This document shows positions 22,487 through 33,700 of a DNA stretch of 60,627 nt, piece after piece. A model generated the notes under the pieces. It saw nothing but the letters and a program-made list of their open reading frames with translations. It made no database searches and was not told the DNA's origin. A program made the translations under genes and the position numbers. The stretch is from Chlamydomonas sphaeroides (Eukaryota > Chlorophyta > Chlorophyceae > Chlamydomonadales > Chlamydomonadaceae): the NCBI GenBank assembly GCA_001662425.1, contig BDDC01000177.1, positions 31,966 to 92,592 on the forward strand. Reading direction: 5' to 3'. Each line of letters starts with the position of its first letter. Position 1 is the stretch's first letter.

Positions 22487-22996
22487 CCTGCCTGGACGCG
22501 CGCCTGCGAGTCAAGGCTCGAGGCTTCGCTCTTGTGCCGGGGCCCCAAGGGCCCCGCCTTGCGTCCTTTAACACGAGCGCAGCGAGCGTCGACGTCGTTT
22601 CATTGAGGTCAAGTAGGAGCTGAATATGCGAGCAGCGAAAACAGAATGTCGCGAAATGCGCTGCTTACACGCGCAGGTCAACACGAGAGACTGGGGCTGT
22701 CTAGATTCTTTGTATGAGCATGGGAGTGCGGCGCAGCGAGTGGGTTGGGGTTCGACATAACTGCCGCCCCACGCCCAAACCAGAAGCATGCGCCCCCATG
22801 CCCTGCCGCCCCATCGGCCGGCCCCACAGTTTTGCACGCCATGCAAGCCCCGGCGCCTTTCTCTCACGCACCTAGGAGCCGAAGAGCCACGCACCTGAAC
22901 ACCCGGGCAGACGACCCGTACCAGCCAGGGGAGCCCTGGTACCAGATTTCGCCAGTCTTGGCGGTTCTGGGCTTTCGGCTTCCCCGCGTGCATGAT

Positions 22997-23110
22997 CAAA
23001 CCTGTCCCAATAGCGCGTGGGTGCATAGCTCGCCCCCAAAAGAGGCCACCTAGACCAAACGCACACCGTCGGTCATTATGCGGTCAGAGCTGGGACTAAT
23101 TGAGTGGCCT
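22997..23110 (+). repeat. Dispersed repeat, copy A
   Basis: Shares AAACCTGTCCCA..GCG.GTGGGTGCAT.GCTCGCCCCCAAAAGAGGCCACC and then GTCGGTCATTATGCGGT with copy C, and the first part also with copy B. See the other two copies. No coding content is apparent. Confidence 0.8.
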
Positions 23111-23157
23111 CCTGCAAACAGCACGCACGACGAACCGCAGCGGCAGCAAGCGCACTG

Positions 23158-23189
23158 ACCGGGTACAGGGTAGACACCCTGTACCCGGT
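23158..23189. repeat. Perfect 14-bp inverted repeat with 4-nt loop
   Basis: The left arm ACCGGGTACAGGGT and right arm ACCCTGTACCCGGT are perfectly complementary around the loop AGAC. It lies in the divergent intergenic region, about 50 bases after dispersed repeat copy A. Confidence 0.95.
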
Positions 23190-23781
23190 TTCCCATGACC
23201 GAAGTCGTGTCATACGCAATCAGGGGAAGGCTCGCCTGCTCTTAGGTGCTTCGTCAGGCTAGGTTGGTGTCATGAGCGCCCCACGGCTGTGATAGCTTGT
23301 CAGCTAGATGTTAGACGAGCGACGGGGGCTGCAACGGAGGCTCGTCGCTTCGTCTCTAACAACACGCCGGGTGTCACGGCGCAACGTGCATCGGCACAGC
23401 ACGGTCCGGAGGGGCGGCTGCCCACCGGGCGCCGCACTCATAGGGAACACCCCCATTCCCATGGCTCTGCCAGTGCACATCGGGCGCAGCCCCGGTGCCA
23501 GGATTCCGGTCAGCCACTCGCACCGCTCCCGGATTGCTCTCCTGCCATCTCGAGCATTACCTTTTCCGCACACTCGGCACCTGATATGGACTGGCAGCGT
23601 GCTGTACCTTGCCGATCACGTACTGTGCCTTGACAAGGGATCGGATGCGCCCACAGAGGGGGATGCAGCAGGCTGGAGCGAGAGCATGTGCAAGTCAACA
23701 GCCTGCAACCCTGCATGGCTATGGTGCTACTGCTGGCATCGCGACGCACAAGGCGACGATCCAAGGATGATCTAAGGTAAT

Positions 23782-23803
23782 CACGGTACCGCATGGTACC
23801 GTG
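23782..23803. repeat. Perfect 9-bp inverted repeat with 4-nt loop
   Basis: CACGGTACC, loop GCAT, GGTACCGTG. A second strong hairpin in the same intergenic region. Confidence 0.95.
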
Positions 23804-24304
23804 CGGCCATCACGAAGCGAATGCCTGGGATGGATGGGGTATGGACAGTTTTGACGGACCAGGTGATTGAGACGTGCGGGGGTTTTGCCTGGGTTGCGGG
23901 TGCGTGCCTGGGGTTGCGGGGCCAGTCAAAGACCCAAGGGTCTTACAAGCTCAAATTACTGCGTCGTCTCTGAAGCTTGCAATGTCCTACGGACAGCAGT
24001 CGCAAAAGCTCGCAGGCCGGGCTGGTTCCAGTCGCGATCGCAAGAGTTGCTCGCCGCCCAGGCTGTGAGGCCAGTCCAATTATACTCAATAGGAATTGCT
24101 ATCGCAAAAAAGCGTGCAGTACCCCTGACGTTGCAAGGTAGTCCGCCATAAAAACTACAGTCCCGGTCGCGGTGACTCAAACTTGCGCAGAGGCTGCCCT
24201 CCCCCTGCACTGTAGCTTACTACTTCCACAGGAGTCATACTGTTGCTCCGTTGCTATTAGAAGCGAGCGCACGACCGGAACCCTAGCTAGCATCAAGTGC
24301 AAAA

Positions 24305-26304
24305 ATGGCTCAAAGCCTTGCAGCTTGCAGCACGACGCATCGCCCGGTGTCCTCGCCGTCTACCAGTGGCCGCTCTGCCGCGTGCAGCCTCGTGTCCTCC
24401 GCGTGGACCCGCGGCACGCCCCGCTCAGCGCCACAGCCCGGCGTCACCCCGCGCCCGGCAGCCACCTGCCCTGCGCGGCCCCTGTCGTTGCCGCCAGCCG
24501 CGGTCCTGCCCGCGCATGAGCAAAGCAGCCCGCAGCAGCTTGGACACCACCCCGTACGCCGCGCCTTTCTGTGCTACGGCGTGCCGGAGGACTACCTGAC
24601 CCGCGCCGCTGTCATCGAGCCCGAGCTTCTCTCGTACCAGGTGCGCGCCCGATATGATAAGAAACGGACTGCATTCGGATGATGCAGGGACGCGCCATCC
24701 GCTGGAAATCTACATCGACCCCGCGCATGCTGTGACCAGCCCCAATGCCGTGGCGCCCCTGTGGCCCCCAGGCGGCCCGCGTGTACGGCATGTGCGACCT
24801 GCTCCTGGGCCTTGGCCTCACCGGCTCCGACATCGGCCAGGTGCTCATCGCCTTCCCCCAGGTGTGACAGCACCCTTCAGCTCGCGAGACCCTAGCCGCG
24901 CACCGCCGTCCGCTCCCGCAGCAGCTTGCCCTCTCTGACCACCACCAGCCTCGGCCTGCCGCCAGGCAGCCCCACTACTCACCGACGCCGCGCGACCGCA
25001 CGCACACCGCCATTCCCGTGCAGGCCTTCTGCCTGTCTCTGGACCACCACGCCCAGCCGGTGGTGGACTTCCTGCGCCAAGACATGGGCCTGCAGCCGTG
25101 GCAGGTGGGGCAGCACCGGCGCGGGCGGTCACTTGCAGGCTTATGTGGGGTGTCGCCCAGCGTTGCCGGCAGGCGGGGCGCAGGTGTGACCGGCACGGGC
25201 ATGCTCTCATGTGTGGTTGGAAAACCGGTACGCGTGGTGTTGGACAGCGGCCCTGGCAGGTGGGGCGACATGGGGGCCACAATGGCCTTGCTAGACCTCG
25301 TGGGGGTTCTCAGGGCGCTGGATCCTAACCCGGGCCGGGATGTGCGTGTGTGGCTGAGGGCGTGCCAATCGCTCGCTTGGGAAGCGTGGTCTTCGGCTAC
25401 CTTCGCCTACCTTCGACCCCTGCGGTCCTCGCTGACCTGGTGCCCCGCCTCCCCCTTTGGCCGCAGGTGCGCTACCTGGTCACCCGCTTCCCCGCCATCC
25501 TCGGCATGAACGTCAAGGTGCGCACCAGGGTGGGGCTGGGGGCAGCTGCGGGCTGCAGAGCACGCAGGGCCGCGGGACGGGACAGCTGCTTGGCACCGGC
25601 ACATGCCCAAGCCGCAGGCTGGCCTCCCCCGCCACCTCTCCTGGCGTACCTGGCATCGCTGCGCGTGTTGTCGTGCCGGTGAAGCACACCCAGTGACCCG
25701 CAGTGCCTCCCTGCCGGTGAAGCGCACGTTATGTACCCGTACTGCCTCCCCTACCCCTCGCCTCCCTGCCTTCCACTCCCAGGGCCAGCTGCGCCCCCAG
25801 CTAGCCTACCTGGCCTCGCTGGGCGTGTCGCGCGAGGCGCTGCCGGGGCTGGTGCTGTCGCGCCCGCTGGTGCTGGGGCCCGGCATCGAGACGGTCATCG
25901 GCTTCCTGCGCCGCAGCGGCGTGCCGCGGTCGCAGGCGAGTGCGGGCCGGGCGGGGTGGGGGCAGGGGCGGTCAGGGGGGCAGAGGCAGCCTTGGGGAAG
26001 ACAGGCGGTACCACCCTAGGGGGCTGCACCGCCCTAGCCGCTGCGCGGCGGGAGCTGCGCCCAGAAAGGCAGGCGCGGCGCAATGGAGTCGCTCCTGATG
26101 GCGTGCGGCGGCGAGCGCCTTGCGTGCGGAAGATCCCTAGGGCTTCACGCGGGAGGCCGCGCCTCGGCTGCTCCCCCGCGTGCTGCCGCGCAGATGCACC
26201 GCCTGCTGCGGAGCTACCCCATCGACTACAAGTGGGTGGCGCGGCGGTGGCTGAGGGCCAGTAGCGGCAGCGGTTGGCCAGGGTGTGCACTTCTAGGGTC
26301 GTAA
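24305..26304 (+). CDS. mTERF-family organellar protein
   Basis: Mitochondrial transcription termination factor family: an alpha-helical solenoid that binds nucleic acid and controls organellar transcription, termination or RNA maturation. Exon 1 (24305-24640) begins MAQSLAAC and has about 80 residues rich in Ser/Ala/Pro/Arg with few acids, typical of a chloroplast or mitochondrial transit peptide, then YGVPEDYLTRAAVIEPELLSYQ. Later exons each carry an mTERF helix-turn-helix unit with its hallmark Leu/Pro pattern: GLGLTGSDIGQVLIAFPQ (near 24771-24860), DFLRQDMGLQPWQ (near 25021-25105), VRYLVTRFPAILGMNVK (near 25468-25518), LAYLASLGVSREALPGLVLSRPLVL (near 25784-25935), and RLLRSYPIDYK (near 26193-26235). 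The last exon boundary is uncertain: either the frame runs to TAA at 26304 or a short further exon was missed. A TGTAA lies near 27146. Which organelle cannot be told from this sequence. Confidence 0.85.
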
Positions 26305-27713
26305 TAGGTGTCTTGAAGGGCATATGTTGCATCATACGCAGCAAGCTGGGGGCCCAACACTGCGGCCGCCGGCACCGGCAGTGCCGCACAGCTTGTCTGA
26401 TGCGACGTGCTGCTGTGCTGCCTGGTGCGTCCGCCCCCGTCGCCGCGCGCAGGGTCAGCATTAAGGGCGCCGCCGTGCCTGGCTCGCCGGGGGCCCCGGG
26501 CGGCCGGTAGCGGCGCGGCACGCGGATGGCCGACAGAACTGCGACCGCCGGGCGGCCAGCGACTGCGCAGCGCAGGGCGCCTGGTTTGGTCTGGGACCAA
26601 CGTTGTCGCGAACGCGGTGCGCTTGCCTGAGTTTGGGTTGGGCTTCGGGCGGGGCACGGTGCGGGGCAGGATTAACAGGGTTGCTGACAGCAAGGAGCAC
26701 GAGCAGCCGCGCGCGGAGCGGTGCATGCTGCACAGCGCATGGCGCGCCGCATGTGCGGGCGAGGGCGGTGGGAGGGCGGTGTTGGGGCTGGTGTCTAGAG
26801 GCGGCGGGGCTGGAGATGTTCCCGCGGTTGCTGCCAATCGGGGTTACGGCGCGTCGCCGCATTGGCGGGCGGCCGTCTCCGGTCCGCTCTGTAGCCACCC
26901 CCGGGGGGAGGCGTGTACCAGTATGCCATGGGACTGATGGACTGCATCGCGTGTAGTTTATGCTTATGGAAGTATTGCTGAAGCTCCTATTCGCGTACGG
27001 ATAGTTGATTGTCATGTGCTCGGAGGGCGCGTGCGTGGCATTGTTGCCCGTTGGAAGCGGGCCTTGGCGCGGCTTGGGTCCGTGCGTCGTTGACCGCCGG
27101 GGGCTTGTCATAGCACCGGGCTCGGCGGGTGGGACCCGGGCAAATTGTAAGTTCATTCCGTGTTGTGGCGCTTGCCTCGCGTATGCCAGGGCCCGCGTGC
27201 GTCCGCGTGTGGCGAGGAGGGGAAAACCCCTGGTGTCGAGGACAGTCTCTTCCGTCTCGTGTCACAGCGGGAATCAAACGAGAACGCCATGGGAACGACC
27301 GAGGACCGTTTCATGGTCGATTAGCGGGAACAAAGTTGTGGCCAGTTGTGCGACGGGGAAGTGGGCTTGTGCCAGGAGGGTGGGAACCGGCCAGGATATC
27401 TGAGACGTCCTGTCGTGGCCCTGTCTCAGCGCGGCTAGGAGCAAGTCCCGGAGGGTCCCGGCAAGAGCGCCTGCGCCCTGCAGCTAGCGGGATTGCTGCG
27501 GGAGGACTGAGGGATGGCTGGAGCAGGCCGCCTGCGGCTGGCGGGATTGCTGCGGAAGGATGGCGGTGTGCCCGCCTGCGATACGCCGTACCGGATTACA
27601 TCAGCCTGAGGGGCGCCCTTCCACAACACACCTGAGAATCGTTCTGAACACAGAAAGAGAGAGAATTGAGTAGTTGAGGCAGAACTGTTTGCAGCCTTAG
27701 CAGACGCGCGCAA
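26305..27713. other. Intergenic region upstream of the receptor kinase gene
   Basis: 1.4 kb without a supported exon. Near 27470-27560 an imperfect duplication containing GCGGGATTGCTGCGG occurs twice about 70 bases apart. The A/T-richer end next to 27714 is the presumed promoter of the kinase gene. A TGTAA near 27146 may end the mTERF transcript. Confidence 0.45.
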
Positions 27714-30700
27714 ATGACTGACGTCCGACGCGTGTTGCCAGCGTCGCGCCTACTCCTTGCTTTACAGTTGTCAATTACTGCGTTTGCTGTTAGCTCGGAA
27801 GTAATAGAGCTAGGAGGAGCTCAAGTACCCTGGCCCGGGCTCCTTCCACTCGTTCTGGCGAGCTCCTCTAACGGTGGGGCATGCAAGACAGTTGATAAGC
27901 TGGACATGGCCTCTCGGCGTTTTTGCTAACAAGGGTGCTCCTGGGGGCGCCTTACTCACACCCCGCCTTACTCCGCAGGCTCGATACTTGTGAAAGATGG
28001 AACGCTGACAGATGTGACTCTACAGTCTACAACGCTGGCCACCCCCGTGACTTTGGCTGGGCTTAGCGGGGTGACTGTGCATTTGCAAGACGTTCACCTC
28101 GACATCAGTTGCCAGCAACTGGACAGCTTAGCAGCCCTGGCGTGCGATGGGGCGAGCTGGATGCAGGTACATCCAGCACTTGGCGCGGCGTAAAACCGCT
28201 TTTGGCAACTCGAAGCCAGCCTTGGGGTCACGCTGCCATATGTGCGCACCCCTCCCACACCCTGCCATCCCCTTTCCACCTCAGGCCGGGCCCTGGTCCG
28301 TGTACATCGCCAGCTTCGCTCCACAAGGGCTGCGAAACGTGACGCTTTCCTGCGACCCCGCCGGAGCGCCCACGCAGCCCCCCGCCTCCTGCCTCACGCT
28401 GCGCGCCTCCAGCTCGCAGCAGCTGCTCGGCCTCATGCTGTACGATGAGACCATGTACGGCAGCGCCCTGCCCCGACCCACATCACACCTGCACGTGACG
28501 ATGACCGCCAACGTCAGCCTTGACGTTGCCGCCTGGCTCCGCGCCAAGCCCGTGCTGACCCGACCCACCACCACCATTGCCGGCGGCTGCGCCGCCGCTG
28601 CCGGACCCACGGCGCTGGACCTGGGCGGCGGCCTCAACCTGATGCGGGCGGAGCGCGGCGCCGTGCTGCGCATGCTGTGCCTGGAGCTGGGCAACCTGGT
28701 GGGTGGGCGCATGGGGGCAGGAGCGGCGGCGCGGCGCGGCGGCAGCAATTGCACGGGTGGGCGGGTTTGGGCTGCACCCCGTGCGGCACTGACCCGTACC
28801 TGCCTACCCCCTCGGCTTGGGCCGGGCTCGGTTTGGGCCGGGCTGGCCGGGGTTGCAGCCCGTGCGCCTCACTCCCTACCTCGCGCCTCGGCCTTCGCCT
28901 GCCAGGCCACCGACACAGGCAACAACCGCACCGACGACAACGGCCCCGAGGGCGGCTGGTGGCGGGGGCTGGTGTCGGCGGCGGTGTGGGCGGTCGACGT
29001 CGACATTGCGGCCGGGTAGGGCCCCCCCGGGGGGAAAGGGGCAATGAGCGAGGGCCTGCGGGAAAAGGAGCAATGGGAGAGGGCCTGCGGGAAAGGGGCA
29101 TTGGGAGAGGGCCTGCGGGAAAAGGGGTAATGGGAGAGGCCCTGCGGGGAAAGGGGACGGCGGCATGTATAGGTACGGGGCCCGGCTGCTGGTACGGCGG
29201 GCATTTGAGCTGCCGCTGGCCGTCGCGGTGCGCTCACTGCGCCCGGGGCCGCACGGACCGGGCCGCCGCGCGCCTTGATGCAGCGCCAACTCCCTCATGA
29301 CACCTCCTGCCCTCTCGTGGCGCCCATGGCTCCCGCCCCTCATGTCCGCGCCGCTGCAGCTCCCGGGTGTTCGTGATCAACAGCACGCTGGTGCTCACGC
29401 GCGACGAGTTCGTCTGGCAGGTCCGTATGAGGTTCCCCCACGAGGTTCCCCTGCGGGTGGCGCGGAGCCGGCAGCTCGTGCTGCTGGGCCGACTCTCGTC
29501 CCTGCTGTGCGGCCAAGCAGCTGAGCCGCGGGGCCGCGGGGGCGCTGATGCGATCTGCAGCAATCGCCGCCCAGCGCCGGCGCACAAGACCGTCGGCTGC
29601 CGTCGCGCTGCCGGCGCCCGTCCCCGTTGTGTCTCGCTGCGCTTGCACACGCGGTCGCCTCGCAATCCCGCCACGCCCGCAGTCGTACTACCTGGCCCAG
29701 GCGCTGGCCAACACCGCCGTCGCTCCGGACGTCAAGTCCGTGCTGACGGGGCTACAGGTGAGGAGGCACCGCGGGGACCGGAGCTGCGGCGGCGCCCGCA
29801 CCACCCTACCCTCGCCTGCGCATCCGAATGCCGCTCCGTGCTTGCCCCTGCCCCGACCCCGGCCCCTGCGCCCAGGCCACCATGACCTCCGCCTCACTGG
29901 TGGGTCTGCGCTCCCAGCTCGCGACCTTGGCTTGGGCTTGGACCAGGGCCCTCCCCCGCCCTACCAGCTGGGAGCAGCGCGCCGGCAGCCGAGGCCGAGC
30001 GTTGCGTGGTGCAGCAGCAGGGGTGGGCCGCCGCCGCAGCAGCATCCCTCACGTCGGCCCCTTGCGCCGCAGCTACCTCCTTCCGCCCTTTCCCGGCCCA
30101 TTGCCCGGCCTGTCCTCCCCCTTGCAGTTGTGGATCAACGTTAGCGTGCCCCACACGCGCTGGCAGCAGGTGGTGCTAACCGCCGTGCCCCGCGTGTTCC
30201 CCACCACGCTGCCCAACTCGTTCATCATGCGCTACCTGGGCCTGTCCATGTACTTCACGGTAAGAGCGAGGCGCAGGAAGAGGCCGGGGCGGGCCAGGGC
30301 ACACCAGCTACCCATGACATGCTCAGAGCCTGAGCCCTGAGCCCTGAGCCCTGAGCCCTGAGCCCTGAGCCCTGAGCCCTGAGCCCTGAGCCCTGAGCCC
30401 TGACACCTCCGAGCCCCCACGCCGCTGCGCCCCTCCCTCGCAGGCGCTGCGCGTGGTGCGCAGCTGCCCGCAGCTGCTCGCCGCCGTGCGCGCCACGCCC
30501 TCGATGCCCTCGCGCCCCGCCGTTGTGCTCGCCGCCAACATCAGCCTCGCCGACTGCTGGCCGGCAGAGGGCGTGCGGCTGACACTGCCCGCAGCCGGCG
30601 CCTGGCCGGCGGTGGGTGGCGCGGCGGGGGCCGGTGGCGGCGGCGTGCCCGCGGCCACACTGTACCTCATGGGCTTGCCCGATAAGCGCACGACGCTGGA

Positions 30701-33700
30701 CCTGGGTGGCCGCGGCCACGCGTTTGTGCTGGTGAGCGGGGTGTGTGACACACTACGTCATGTCGTGGTGTTGCCCTGGTGCGTGGGGCTGCGGCGGCCG
30801 GGGCTGGGCGGCTGTGGTCACGGATGCTCGTGCGAGCGGGTGCTTGATTGTGTGGGGATGGGCCGGGGGCAGCGCGCACCCACATGCACGCGCTTGGCTA
30901 CCGGGGGCAGAGGTTTCCATGGGGAGGGCCGGGTGGCAGGGTCCTGGGCAGGACGGGCGTAGGCGTGGGCCCTCGTGGGGTGCGGACGTGCGCCAGGGGG
31001 GCAGTGCCTGCCGGAGCGAGTGACTTGCACGCTTGCCTGCCGCCCCTCGCTCGCGTGGCGCCGCAGAGCGCGGGCGTGACTGTGTCGCTGCGCTTCCTCA
31101 CCATCACGGGCCTGCCCGTGCACGAAGACGACGAGGCAGACGACACCGACGACGACGGCGCGGGCGCGGTGGCGGCGGAGGCGGACGCCGCGGACAATGG
31201 CGCGCCTGCGCTGGGGCTGGGGCTGGCTGTGGCGCTGTTGTGGAGCTTCCACTTCACGAGGTGGGCCTCTCTGCCGTGCATGAGGCCGTGTGTGCCACAC
31301 AGACCATCATAGACCACGCACGCTGGCTGGGGCCCCTGCGTCGCCCATCTGCATGCAGCAATGGCCAACGTGGCCCCGTGGCGAGGCCCTATGCCGGCCT
31401 CCCCCGCCTCACCCTCCCCACGCCCGCTACCCCCGTCCGGCTCCCCCAGGCTGGCCCAGCAGTTGGCGCTTGAGTACGTCACCGTCGTACTGCCGCACTC
31501 TGAGCTGCAGCAGTACGGCGCTATCGCCGTGCGGGGTGCGGCGACACTGCCGTACTTCCGTCCGCTCACGTCGTACATCAAGGCAAGGGGGCCGCGGGCC
31601 GGGGGTGCAGCCGTGCATTCTCTGGCTACAAAGCGCCATCGCCGCCGCGAGCACCATCCCCATTCCATAACCCGCAACCCTGCCTTGCCTCCGCGCAGTA
31701 CTCGTCAGCCCTGTCCACGAGAGACCTCACCTCTGGCGCCGTCGCCGGCGGCGACACCTTCCTGCCGTCCTCTTCCTCGTCCCCGTCCGTCGCCTCCACG
31801 GCCTCCTCTCCTACCTCGCTCTCCACGGACCCGCTGTACCTGGAACCCGGCCACATGATGCTCCAGTTTCGCAGCCTCCTTCTGCCCGGAGTCCGCGGAA
31901 CCGAAGTCAACCTGACCTCTTGCGACGGCGCGTACCCCAACATGACCGAGGCGCTGTACGAAAGGGCGTACGGGGCTAGTGTAGCGGCGCCTTCGGACGG
32001 CGGCGGCAGTGGAGGCTGGGCGCCATGGAAGACCGGCGTCGTCGTCGGCGTGGTGGTGGCGGCGACGGCTGGCCTGACAGTGGCGGCGGCGCTGTTCGCG
32101 GCCTCGGCGCGGCGCCGCGCAGCCGCGACGGCAGCCCGCCGCGGCGGCGGCGCCGCCAAGGACCGAGACCTTGAGGCCGGCAGCGGCGACCTCGGGCTGC
32201 CGTCGGCGCCCCGCGGCGGCGGCATGGCGGCTGGGGGCGGCCGGCCGCACGGCCACGACTCTTGGGACGATCAGCCGCTGTACGACTCATTTGACGACCC
32301 GGCCTTTGAGCTGGACCTGGTCAAGGGTGAGGGCTGGCTGCGGTTGCGGCACGCGGGCTGAGCCTGCCTGCGCCGGCCCTGCCCTCCTAGCTGACCGTGA
32401 GCCCAGCCCTGCGCTCCCTGCGTCCGGACACCCCTGCCTGCCCGCCCGCCCGCCCGCCCGCCCGCCCGCCCAGACCGTGGCCGGCTGAGTCCGCGCAAGA
32501 TCAGCGCCATCCTCAAGCGGGTCAACACGGAGTCGGCCGAGTTCAACCTGCGGGTGCGGGCAGCAGCGCCGGGGCGTCCGCGCCTGACCCGCCCGTCCCG
32601 CCGGCCCCGTGCGCTCGTGTGCTGCCGCGCGGCTGATCGCGTGTGCTCGCGCGCGGTCGCAGTTGAGCTCGCGACACCCACCGTGTGCTTGCGCAGTGCC
32701 TTGGCCGCGTGCGCCCTCCCCGCATAGCCCGCCACCGGCCTCTGGCCGCCCGCTCGCTCAGGCCGCCTCGCCACTTTGCCCCGCCCCCCGCCAGATGACC
32801 GAGCTGCTGGGCTCCGGCTCGTACGGCGTGGTGTACGGCGGCCTGTGGCATGGCATGAAGGTACGTACGGGCATCAACCGCGAAACCGCTGCGCGCTGAG
32901 GGCGCCGGGGGTTGCGCAGAGGGAAGAGCAGCACGCTTGTTTGCCAGGCCCTGGCCCCTGCTGTCCCACGAGCACGCGCCGCCCTCCGCTGCTGGCCCCC
33001 AGGTGGCGGTCAAGTGCATGGTCTTCTCCAACAGCGACGCGGCCGCCGGCAGCAGCGAGGCCGCCCGGCAGGCGTGCATCAAGGAGGCGGCGCTGTGCTG
33101 CACCATGCGCCACGTCAATGTGAGCCGGGGGGCAGGCGGGGGAGGGAGCGAGCGCGTGCCTGGGCCCCGCACCGCACACCCACACAAACACGAACACAAA
33201 CGCACACACAAACACACGTCTTTCGGGCCCTAAAGTTGAACACACGTCCATCTCCCCCACATCTCTCGCCCAGGTGGTGGCCACGCACCACTTCTATCTC
33301 AAGTCCTGCAAGCGGGCCTGCATGTTTGATGACCTGCTGCAGGCTCAGGTACGGTACGGCCGTACATTCGTTCGTACTTACGCACGGTCTGCGAGCTGCC
33401 TCTGAGCGGCAAACGGCACGCGGCGCTTCGCCGCGCACTGGGCGCAGTGCTGTACTCATTCGGCACGACCGCCATCTGTGCCAGCAACTCCAGCAACCCC
33501 ACGCCCCCATCGTCGCATCCTCCTCGTCCTGCAGGGGGCTCGCAGCACCGCCTCCGTGTCGGCGCGGGTCGGCAGAGGCAAAGGCAGCGGCAGCCGCCCG
33601 GCTGGCAAGGATGGCGAACTCGGCAGCGACGTGGACGTGGACGCTGAAGCTGACGGCGTCCTCGACCTCGAGCCGCCGCCGCCTCAGCAGCCACCACCAC

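Larger units (their letters stand above)
22487..24304. promoter_or_regulatory. Divergent intergenic region, coiled-coil gene / mTERF gene
   Basis: 1.8 kb between two start codons pointing apart. It contains one copy of the dispersed repeat (22997-23110) and two perfect hairpins (23158-23189 and 23782-23803). The part next to the mTERF start (about 23930-24300) is noticeably A/T-richer and is the likely promoter. No supported coding exon. Confidence 0.5.

Noticed and set aside
22568..23026. Minus-strand open frame upstream of the coiled-coil gene
   Set aside because: Overlaps the dispersed repeat and has no homology or splice support.
30331..30402. Possible telomere-type repeat
   Set aside because: TGAGCCC does not match the Chlamydomonas telomere unit (TTTTAGGG) and lies in an intron.
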